From: Guadua angustifolia | Lineage: Eukaryota > Streptophyta > Magnoliopsida > Poales > Poaceae | Direction: 5' to 3' | Assembly: GCA_036346375.1 (NCBI GenBank) | Contig: CM070520.1 | Span: 47,263,854-47,327,853 of the forward strand | Length of the DNA: 64,000 nucleotides | Part shown: positions 55,403 to 64,000 of the stretch, in pieces | Layout: every line of letters begins with the position of its first letter | Position numbering within the stretch: the first letter of the stretch is position 1 | Translations under genes and position numbers: made by a program | The notes under the pieces: model-generated | Databases searched by the model: none | Seen by the model: the letters and a program-made list of their open reading frames with translations, nothing else | What the model was told of the DNA's origin: nothing

Positions 55403-57383
55403 TGTAACACCCCGGCACCTCACATGCCCTGAATGTTACTACTACAATCTCAACCACAACAAAATACTTCAATGACACATAAAATTTCAGCAAGTATACT
55501 ACATATCATATCACTTCCAACAGTAAACTATGAGTCACAAACCAGAACATAATTAACAAGATAACCTAAAGATCGATATCCGCAAGCATAAAAAAACAAC
55601 TAGAATGAAATTTGAGTAATTAAATTTAGCGACAACAACATCTCAATCTAGACACACAGTTAAGCCACACCCACTAGCACCAACATACATCCAAACAACC
55701 CAAAATACTAAAAATTTCAGCATGACCTCTACGCATATAGAGTAACTTTCAACCACAAACATCACAAGCATTAAGATCAAATCATTACACAATCATAAGA
55801 GCATATTTTGCAAGATAGGATAAATGAAACAAACCCAACATAGCATAACTACAACATAGTAAATCACATGAGCTCAACTCAACATAACGCTATGGAACCA
55901 TAAGCTCTGTAAAAAAAAACTAATTAGACAAGAGGGTGTATTTGAAATCTAGCACCAACCATAAGAGAAATATATTACAACGACTCTAAGTACATGGATG
56001 TTCACTGTGAGTAAAGTGATGCTAAATCCCTTTCCTATATGCCACTCTCTATGTACCTAAAAACAAGTAAATAAACAAGCGTGAGTCTAAAACTCAGTAA
56101 AGTACATCAAGAATAATATCATAACCAATTAACACATCTTAAAACAATAACATAACATCATTTCTTATTTAAATTCAGCAAACACATAGAGCAGTAATAT
56201 CCTAACCATTTCTCAAATTCAACTCATTAATCATCTTGGATTGAGTCCATGACTCAACGTCTTAACCCTTCTTCACAATATTCATCAATCAACATTAGCA
56301 ATGCTATGCAATGCGGTATGCTTTTATGCTCAAATGCACCATTTTCAACACTTATACTGGTATAACTCGAATGCAAATCCGTCGGTGTCGCACCCTCTCA
56401 TTCCCTTCCATCCCTGTGGAGAGGCCTACTCTTAGGAACTCGCTCCCATCCATCCTCGTGGATGGGACTACGAGGTAGGACTTCTCAAGAGCTCTCCGGA
56501 TTAGTCATATGTCCCCATATGACTTTCTCACCGACCTGACTCGAATATCTCATGCAGGACATGAATGCAACAGATGCAACCGAATATCTCACTTTAAAAG
56601 AAGCAGCTTAAGTACTCACTTTAAAAGGATACAACATAAATACTCACTTTTCATTTGCCAATATTTATCCTTACCAAATGATCATTTGCCACCCGATTCC
56701 ATCCTCATCGTCACAGGTATGGAGCACAATCCATACCACAATTGCATCTAATTCATAGAAAGCATCATGATAACAAAAATAACATTGTGTTCATAATAAG
56801 ACAATGTCACTATATCTCATATATACCACGAAAGGACAATATCCTAGCAGACCAGTTATTAAAACTAGGTTCCTCACGATCACTGCTCGAACTAGTGTAT
56901 TTCTTAAATGTCTGCTCTAAACCTCCCATGCACACATCCATAGAGCAATCCCAACCAAAGGAAGTGGTGAGTCCTTGAGCAGAATTGATTGGGCTAACCA
57001 TTTAAAGCCTATCTAGAAAATAGGGCATTGCCCGAGGATCCTCACAAAAAGGCAAATTAATTGAAAGACGCGAATGTATAGAATTCTCAACAATACCCTA
57101 TACAGGAAAGACACACATGGTATTCTCATGCGATATATAACCTAGGAACAGGGAAAAACATTGTTAAATGAGATACATGGGGTCTTGTGTAGAGCACATG
57201 CTTTATACTGAGACAATCGGTCAGTAAAGTTTTTTCGACAAGGTTTTTATTAGCCAGCTACTTTGTAGGATGCCATGCATCTTGTAAAGACTTGCAAGCA
57301 ATGTCAATTTCATACTCGGCAAATACATTTACCTACTAATCAACTATAAATCATTCCTTTGTCATGGCTATTTTCGACATGGG
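55403..57383 (+). mobile_element. Gypsy-related insertion (LTR start plus pol debris)
   Basis: TGTAACACCCCGGCACC at 55403 is a classic grass gypsy LTR start and lies exactly where the hAT transposase frame stops. LTR-like non-coding DNA runs to about 56700. 56742-57000 then shows a pol-type fragment in plus orientation. No second LTR, primer site or matching CCTTA target copy was found, so this is a rearranged remnant. Confidence 0.5.
56742..57000 (+). pseudogene. Gypsy pol fragment, RNase H C-terminus
   Basis: YIPRKDNILADQLLKLGSSR resembles the end of the RNase H domain of plant Tat-like gypsy elements, followed by SQPKEVVSP. Only about 80 residues remain. Confidence 0.45.
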
Positions 57384-58008
57384 TAGGGATGACAATCTTA
57401 CCCGATTACCCGTGTGCTCGTGGGTAAAAACCCTAATAGATGTGGATATGTTCCTCTTTTATTACCTGTAGGTATGTTTATAGGGGCCAAACTCTACCTG
57501 ACGGGTAAACGGGTATGGGTATGGGGGTGCTTCACCGTACCCGTTCCGTCCAACTACCCGCCACCTCCTATTAACATACGGGCTAGAACATGCCCCGATT
57601 ATTTCGATCCCCAATTTTTGGTACCTCATTTCAGTAATTGTTAAACTTGACCATCTATGTATTATTTGTCTGCATGTATTATTTTAATTCTTATTCTTAT
57701 GTACATTTGAAATTTTGAATTATTGATAATTATTCTTTAATCCATAGAATATTGCTAATACCCATAACATCATCAAAAAGATTGTATTAGTACCATAGCT
57801 CATTAGCTCCTAGTACCATTTGGTTGTAAAGATTGTTGATGGTGGCAGGTAAACGGGTATACCCGCAAGTATCAGATATCCGTAGGCGATGGGTATGTGC
57901 GAGATTTTTTACCCGTGACTCTTCGCGTGTATACCTATAAGAAAATTTTTGATTCGCGGGTATAGATAAAGACGAGCCGTATCCGTCGCCCCCCAATTGC
58001 CATCCATA
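57384..58008. mobile_element. hAT-like MITE, 0.6 kb
   Basis: The termini TAGGGATGACAAT and, inverted, TATGGATGGCAAT bound 625 bp. CGGGTA / TACCCG words crowd both subterminal regions, as in the 37406 and 43373 elements. Flanks GACATGGG and GTCGTGAG agree at 5 of 8 positions, a weak target duplication. No coding sequence. Confidence 0.65.
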
Positions 58009-58982
58009 GTCGTGAGGTGTGGCAGAGCTTACTGATACGACTGCCTGCCAAATATACGTGTATACATTAAGACGATTTCATCGAGGAGAGACTCCAAACA
58101 GTACCACTCCAGTTCTCTTTTATCCCACCTGTGTGCTCTGAAGACTGTTAACGGGCATACATACACCAAGTGCTTCAGTAGACGGAGTTTGCTTGGACGA
58201 CATCCTCTAGGTTATACCTCATCTGATGCTTATCAATCTTGCTTTCTCTCTCCCTTCTCTTTTCTAGTTAATTTTCTGCAGGTTTTAGTTTCTGATCATC
58301 TTTGCGGCCATTTCTTGTGATTTTTCTAGTGTCCTTGTTGGTGGGCTAACTGTAGATGGCTGCTTTGAAGAACTTCAGATTCAGATCGCATTTTGTGAAA
58401 GAAATGGCCACTCTTTATTGGCTCCACAATTTTGAAATGCTTCGTTATTCTATCATTTTTTTTTAAAAAAAGAAATTGATGCCTGCATTTTATTTTAATA
58501 TGAAAGGGGGGGAAATATAGCATGCTGAAATATCAATGCTTTTGTGAGACCACATACACTCCAATCTTCACATTTGTAAGACACACACTTGTCTCATCAA
58601 CACAAGTGTGAGGTCTCAGTACTCAGCCAGCACATTAGTGATCAAAATATGCAATTCTTCTGTTTTCGATTGCTGCATTTCACAAGATATTGAGGCCCTG
58701 TTCTTTCAGTTTAGAAGTCGACGTTGTTTCCTGAATTTACAGATTTATCTGTTGTTCTTTTGTTTGTTATATCTGTTCTCCCGTATATCATGCTAAACAA
58801 TCAATGATCTAAATCCATCCTACGTATTTATAGTGTATAAACTTCCAAACATGCATATCCAACATGGTAATCGTAGTTCGCATTTCATTTTCATACTGCT
58901 ACCATCACACAAGTCCAGACTGCTCAGTAACTCATGTTTTCACCATTGTTCAGTACTAGTGTACTACTGCTAGGAGTTCACC
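58009..58982 (+). promoter_or_regulatory. 5' flank and probable leader of the SUVH gene
   Basis: About 0.97 kb between the MITE and the SUVH start. Pyrimidine-rich CTTTCTCTCTCCCTTCTCTTTTC (58240-58263) suggests a 5' untranslated region, and GCAGGTTTTAG near 58278 resembles a splice junction, so a 5'-UTR intron is possible. No TATA box could be fixed. Confidence 0.4.
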
Positions 58983-60968
58983 ATGGAGAACTCGAAATAT
59001 GGAGCAGAAAATGACGCCCAACCCCTGGAACTGAAACCATTGCTCTCATTAGCGCCGATGTTCCCTACTCCTATGGGATACGATGTGGCAACTCAATCAA
59101 CCGATCCACCGGTAGTTTATGTCACACCATTCAGGCCCTGCTCCTCGTCAGAACGGCCTCAACCAGCTCCAGCTTCATTTGCTCAGCCCTTGCCACGGTC
59201 ACCAGTTCCTCTAAAGGCTACGCCAATCTCAGCGGCATTTCCCACGCCTCGGCATGAAGACGAATCGTCATATCAAGACTACGAGCCTTCTGGCGAACAG
59301 AAAAACCCAACATCACTGAAGACAACCAAGAGGGCTCGACAGGCCGGGGACTCCAATGCGGCCAACACCAAGCGCAGGTCTGTAAGGAGGAGCCTGAACA
59401 AAGAGCTCGACATCTGGCCCTCCTCATCAGACAAACCAAGGGATTCAGTGGAAGCAATCATGGCGGTGTTTGATTCTCTCCGCCGCCGTGTGCTGCAGTT
59501 GGATGAAAAGGAGGATGCAAGCAAGCGAGCTGACTTGAAGGCTGGTTCTCTCATGATGCAGAATAACCTGAGAATCAATAATCTGAAGACAATAGGGTCT
59601 GTGCCTGGTCTTGAAATTGGAGATATTTTCTTCTTTAGGATTGAGATGTGCATTGTGGGTTTGCATGCACCTGCTATGGCTGGCATTGATTACATGCATG
59701 TCGGCAAAGATGAGACTCTGGCTGTGAGCGTTATCTCATCTGGTGGTTACGAGAATGATGAAGATGACACAGACACTTTAGTGTACACAGGCCATGGAGG
59801 CAATAGTCGGCACAAGGAGAAGCATGACCAGAAGCTTGAGAGGGGTAACCTTGCTCTCATGAACAGCACAAACAAGAAGAATCAGATCAGGGTTGTGCGC
59901 AGCGCACAGGACCCCTTCTGTAACTCCGGAAAAATTTATATTTATGACGGACTTTATCGTGTCGAAGATTCTTGGATGGACAGAGCAAAGAATGGTTTTA
60001 GCATTTTCAAGTACAGGCTGAGAAGGGAGCCAGGACAACCTGATGGAATTTTACTTTGGAAGATGACAGAGAAGTGGAAAGCAAATCCTGCCTCAAGAGA
60101 AAAGGTTATACTGCTGGATTTATCATCAAAGATTGAGAACCTCCTGTGTGCCTCGTTAATGATGTTGATGATGAGAAAGGACCAAGCCACTTCAATTATG
60201 TTACTGGAGCAAAGTATTCGAGACCTCTTAGTAAGAAAAAACCATTACAAAGTTGCAAGTGTCCTAGTGTGTGCTTACCTGGTGACACTAATTGTTCATG
60301 TGCACAACAGAATGGGGATCTTCCTTACAGCTCATCGGGATTGCTTGTGAAGCACATTCCGATGCTTTATGAGTGCTCTTCTAATTGTCAGTGTTCTCAA
60401 AATTGTCGAAACAGGATCACACAGAAGGGTGTTAGACTGAATTTTGAGGTTTTCTGTACTGGGGATCGTGGATGGGGCCTCCGATCTTGGGATGCCATCC
60501 GTGCTGGCACATTCATTTGTGAGTATGCTGGTGAAGTTGTTGATGAAACGAAGATGAACATGGATGGTGAGGAAGATGAATATACCTTTCGCACGTCATG
60601 GCCCAACGATAAAGTTTTAAGATGGAATCTGGGTGCAAAATTACTTGAAAAACGAGTATGGAGGTCACAACCGAGAAGTTTAAGCAACTACCTATCATCA
60701 TAAATGCAAAAATTCAGGCAATGTGGCTCGTTTTCTGAACCATAGCTGTTCCCCAAATCTCCTTTGGCAAGCCGTACAGTTTGATCATAGCGATGACAGT
60801 TACCCACACATCATGTTTTTCGCAATGAAACATATTCCTCCCATGACTGAACTGACCTATGATTATGGTACAAGAGGAGCTCCTCCTGGCTTTAAGAGCA
60901 AACGCCTCAATGCTTGCAAACTCAAGCCATGCCTCTGTGGCTCTACAAATTGTCAAGGTTTTTTCTGA
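58983..60968 (+). CDS. SUVH-type histone H3K9 methyltransferase-like protein (SRA-preSET-SET), three single-base frameshifts
   Basis: Chromatin protein: the SRA domain binds methylated DNA and the SET domain methylates histone H3, mainly Lys9. ATG 58983 starts a Pro-rich N-terminus with a basic nuclear-localisation-like KTTKRARQ...KRRSVRRS. The SRA/YDG domain spans residues about 205-355. Pre-SET cysteines (SCKCPSVCLPGDTNCSC, YECSSNCQCSQNC) follow. SET has GWGLRSWDAIRAGTFICEYAGE, FLNHSCSPN and ELTYDYG; post-SET is CLCGSTNCQGFF. All catalytic motifs are present. No intron is needed, as in SUVH1/3-type genes. Losses of one base near 60141, in the A-run at 60648-60652 and in the A-run at 60708-60712 shift the frame and together restore it. 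Full length about 660 aa, normal for the family. Confidence 0.92.
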
Positions 60969-62234
60969 CAAAAGATATGCTGGGCATGTATGAACTAATG
61001 TACTAAAGAAGGTAAAACTTGTTATCATCTCTGTGTGCCGCACACATTTTCTTCCGTCCATCTAGGTTGTCTGGTCATGCTTAACAAGTCAGTGTTTTCT
61101 AGAAGTAGAGTCGTGGAGTACTGGCGTATAATGACTGAGCGTTCTCCATATGGTATTTTTGGCTATAACAAACCTTTGTTGTTACTTATTAAGTTATTAT
61201 GCATGTGTGGCTTATCAAAAAATCTATGAAGCATTTTGTACAATGTCAAACATGTTATGCCTGCTGCTTAAAGTAAAACATGTTATGTCCTCCTTGCATT
61301 TCTCAATGAATCCAACACTGACGAACTGAACAAGTACTTCAAAATTTTGGCAACTCAATTTGTCCTTTGGCTGGCTAATGCTGCTATTGTGCCTTTCCAG
61401 GTTATTTTGTGGAGTGTTTTGCAAGGGAGTGAGCGCCTCTGTATTTTGGATGCTGCTAGCAAAGAGGCAAACTAATAGGAGAAAGCAGAATGAATGAAAT
61501 GCTGTGGCACGAGGGGGCTCAGTTTCTGTGGATGCAGGATTTTAGATTGTTAAGAGTGCAGCAGGACTGAAATGCTGTGGCATGAGACCATCACATTTTG
61601 TGCTTTACGTTACTAATGACGCTCCCAGTCTAGCTTCGTCATGCAAGGATGTCATGTGTAAATCTTGCACTAGAAATATAGCCATCAAGCATCATGTGCT
61701 CCTAGGTACTGTAGTATTACTTTCTCAGTAGCTACTGTCAATGGAAGACAAGAATGACCTTGTGTAATTTGCTACTAGATGCCCCGTCATATTATAAGTG
61801 ATAAAAATGAGCAATGGTGGCTATTGCGACAGTCATGTGATTACGTTTCTGCTAGTTCTTGCAGGAGAAAACAGCAGCGAAGCAGGAAAATGTTTTCTTT
61901 TGACAAGGAAGCGAAAAAAACATCATCTTTTTGAGCCCAGGTTCGAACTGGAGACACCACCCAGACACATTGTGCAAACTGTCAATGATGAATGAAATTT
62001 GTAAGTAGGTAGCTAAGCAGGGCATCAGAAGTGGGACAAACTGCAGTTGTACGAATTGTGATCATAACCACCTAAATCGGGACGAGCTACAGTTGTATGG
62101 ATTGTGATTCCAATCAAATACGTGGGAATCTATCCACAGGTTGTATAGTTGTACGAATCTGACAACAACAGGTATAAGAGAGCATTACCTGCATTCATGT
62201 GTAAATGAGAGAAGGTGTGAGTTGTGCCGGTTGG
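60969..62234 (+). other. 3' flank of SUVH, no second gene seen
   Basis: Contains the likely 3' untranslated region. Unspliced open frames here are short and unconvincing. GGTTCGAACTGGAGAC at about 61942 resembles a pol III B-box, but no matching A-box or SINE body was found. Confidence 0.4.
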
Positions 62235-62837
62235 TGATACGCCCTTGAGGCGATTATAGAGATGATTGTATCATGTCTCATGTTTATGAAATAATATATT
62301 TGATTGTCCTTTGAATAGATATTGATTAGATTAATCAATAAGTGACTTGTTCGTGAAACTTTTTCCATATATTCATATTATTCAAGTTGTTCCTAGTTGG
62401 TAAACATATGAGGACACATATGAATAGACTAGCATATATATTGGTTGATGGTTACATTTCACAGGTCATAGATATGGAGATATCAAACAATAATATGGAT
62501 ACATGTTAGAGAACATGGTGTTGGACATCGACCCACTATAATGAGACACTGCGAGAACGTTGTATTCTTTCATGTCATCAGTTGGTCTCATATATGATGT
62601 GTATGCTATATCCTTCGACTTGAGATCGTTGCATGTACTCAAGATACGTAATGGCTTACTTTGGGGGTCATCAAATGCTACTTCGTAACTAGATAGTTAT
62701 AAAAATGGTTTTCAGGTTTGTCATGAAACATATTGTGAGGCGTGGTCGATCAAGATAGGATTTGCCCCTCCATACAACGGGAGAGATATCTCTAGGCCTC
62801 TCGAGTGATCGGATTTCAGAAAATGCATGGCCATGCT

Positions 62838-62882
62838 ACTCGAGTAATTACTCGAGTCATCGAGTAAATAGTTTACTCGATG
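62838..62882. repeat. Two adjacent perfect palindromes in the LTR
   Basis: A 20-bp palindrome ACTCGAGTAATTACTCGAGT (62838-62857) is followed at once by an 11-bp-arm hairpin CATCGAGTAAA / TTTACTCGATG (62858-62882, loop TAG). The position is upstream of the TATA-like site, i.e. in U3. Confidence 0.9.
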
Positions 62883-63303
62883 TATTCAGGAACCCGAGTT
62901 ATGTCATCGAGAAAGAGTGGTCGAGCCATCCAAACAAGAATGACAACAACTCGCCTTGTTTGACCGATATCGTGAGGCAAAAGGAAATCACATAGGGCAT
63001 TGTTGAGGTTCATCTGATCTTTACATGTACTCGGGAGTCGGTAAGTCCTGCTAGGCGGCGCTATCGACTATTGATTGAATGCTCGATGGTCGAGTAGGTG
63101 AGTGTACCTGATGATTGAATAGGAGTATTCAATAATCGATAGTGGTGCTCTAACCATGTCTGAGTGCATATGAACCTATAGGGTCACACACCTAGGAGGT
63201 TGGAATATAGTGGTATGGATTGGATCCGTCACTAGTGGGCCAAGTGGGCTTTGATCTTTAGTTAGGCCCTAATGTAGGGTGCCGCTGCAGGGGTTGGGAC
63301 AGC

Positions 63304-63312
63304 TATTTAAAA
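63304..63312 (+). promoter_or_regulatory. TATA-like box of the right-edge LTR
   Basis: TATTTAAAA followed by a leader with CCGAAACCCTAACC. Placement about 380 bp before the primer site fits a U3/R boundary. Confidence 0.45.
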
Positions 63313-63684
63313 AGGTTCGCAGTTGCAATCTAGAGAGATCAGATAGCGCAGCCACCGAAACCCTAACCGTCACAACTTGAGCCTTCCTGTGCGCGCTGGT
63401 GCTAGCACACCATTGCACAGCGTTCCTTTCCTGAACGTGTGGATACCGGTAGAGGTGTTGCTGCTACTGCGACACTAATCGTGACGAACGATCGACCACT
63501 GCACGAGGAAGATCGACCACTGCAACTGGACGCGAACTTCGTTGATTCGGGCTACATCAACTTCCTTCCGCTACACTGCGCGTCTAGTGGTAACGATCCA
63601 TGTTCATATACTTGCGTGGCTTCCTGGTTTACGAGGTAGAAAATTTTAATTGTGTGCTTGCGTAGCCTACCTGTATCCCTTCAG

Positions 63685-63697
63685 TGGTATCAGAGCC
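63685..63697 (+). promoter_or_regulatory. Primer binding site (tRNA-iMet)
   Basis: TGGTATCAGAGCC, one base inside the LTR end. Defines plus orientation of this element, whose interior begins here and leaves the window. Confidence 0.93.
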
Positions 63698-63764
63698 ACC
63701 TCGTCTAGTTTATGATATGAATGATTCACACATGTTTGATGTGCGGTAGTAGTAGATTGGATCT

Positions 63765-63834
63765 ACTGCTGGTTTGGTGTGATGACCTAGATCGATTCAA
63801 CTGCTGGTTTGGTGTGATGACCTAGATCGATTCA
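63765..63834. repeat. Perfect 35-bp tandem duplication in the retroelement leader
   Basis: Units 63765-63799 and 63800-63834 are identical (start ACTGCTGGTTTGGTGTGATG). They lie 70-140 bp after the primer site, where packaging or dimerisation signals are expected. The remaining 63835-64000 is untranslated leader without an ORF. Confidence 0.95.
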
Positions 63835-64000
63835 TGAGATGAATCGATTATTAGTAATCGGTTGATGAGATCAATCAGGTTTTGGCTTTTAGATTTAGGG
63901 TTCAATTCATGATAGATCAATCTGTTTTGATTGTGTCGACTGTACATGGTGGCATCGTTTGATCACCCTTACCGGCCGGTTTCCGCCATCAGGGTGAACA

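Larger units (their letters stand above)
62235..63683 (+). repeat. 5' LTR of a copia-type retrotransposon
   Basis: TGATACGCCC at 62235 to CCCTTCA at 63683 gives TG...CA ends, followed one base later by a tRNA-iMet primer site. About 1.45 kb. It contains a TATA-like TATTTAAAA at 63304 with about 380 bp of leader-like DNA after it. The left boundary is the best TG near the composition change, and its partner LTR is outside the window. Confidence 0.65.

Noticed and set aside
55403..57383. A complete gypsy element
   Set aside because: Only one LTR-like start and an 80-residue pol fragment are visible; no second LTR or primer site.
61925..61965. GGTTCGAACTGGAGAC as a tRNA gene or SINE B-box
   Set aside because: No A-box at the right distance, no acceptor pairing and no SINE tail were found.

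Overview
The window is nuclear DNA from a grass (Poaceae). The evidence is the mix of CACTA, hAT, Mutator-like, chromovirus and copia-type elements typical of grass genomes, a GC-rich intron-poor XA21-type LRR receptor kinase, and an apparently intronless SUVH-type SET gene. Species cannot be fixed from sequence alone. Only two host genes are close to complete: an LRR receptor-like kinase lacking its N-terminal half (39860-42424, +) and a SUVH histone methyltransferase-like gene (58983-60968, +). Nearly everything else is nested transposable-element DNA.

Layout. 1-19222: two nested, decayed CACTA (En/Spm) elements, each with remains of a TNP2 transposase followed by a second ORF, and with 3' termini at about 18552 and 19222. 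19925-20915: the N-terminal half of an LRR receptor kinase, cut off by a chromovirus LTR. 20916-35476: that minus-strand LTR, itself split by a minus-strand copia-type element (23722-35139) with 3.2-kb LTRs, a tRNA-iMet primer site, an intact 621-aa Gag and no visible pol. 35500-39640: AT-rich minisatellite-like arrays and a 1.3-kb hAT element carrying a piece of a 12-oxophytodienoate reductase gene. 39860-42424: the second LRR kinase half. 42800-48100: a partial duplicate of the 38.7-39.6 kb segment, containing a 3-kb Mutator-like element (9-bp target duplication) that holds a receptor-kinase exon, and a gypsy 3' fragment. 48187-58008: LTR-like segments, a hAT-type element carrying part of a VPS4/SKD1 AAA-ATPase gene, a hAT transposase pseudogene, gypsy debris and a 0.6-kb hAT-like MITE. 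62235-64000: LTR, primer site and leader of a plus-strand copia-type element running off the window.

Three themes stand out. First, three separate transposon-bounded segments within 16 kb carry fragments of unrelated host genes (OPR, receptor kinase, VPS4). Second, the Gag-only copia element has unusual architecture: a family of small hairpins with a constant ACACA loop but different stems throughout its LTRs, many internal copies of its own LTR/primer-site junction motif, and repeated polypurine tracts. Third, both host genes carry only single-base losses, with no base-substitution stop. In SUVH three losses sum to one codon, and two of them lie in A-runs; this looks more like assembly error than decay, but the sequence alone cannot decide.
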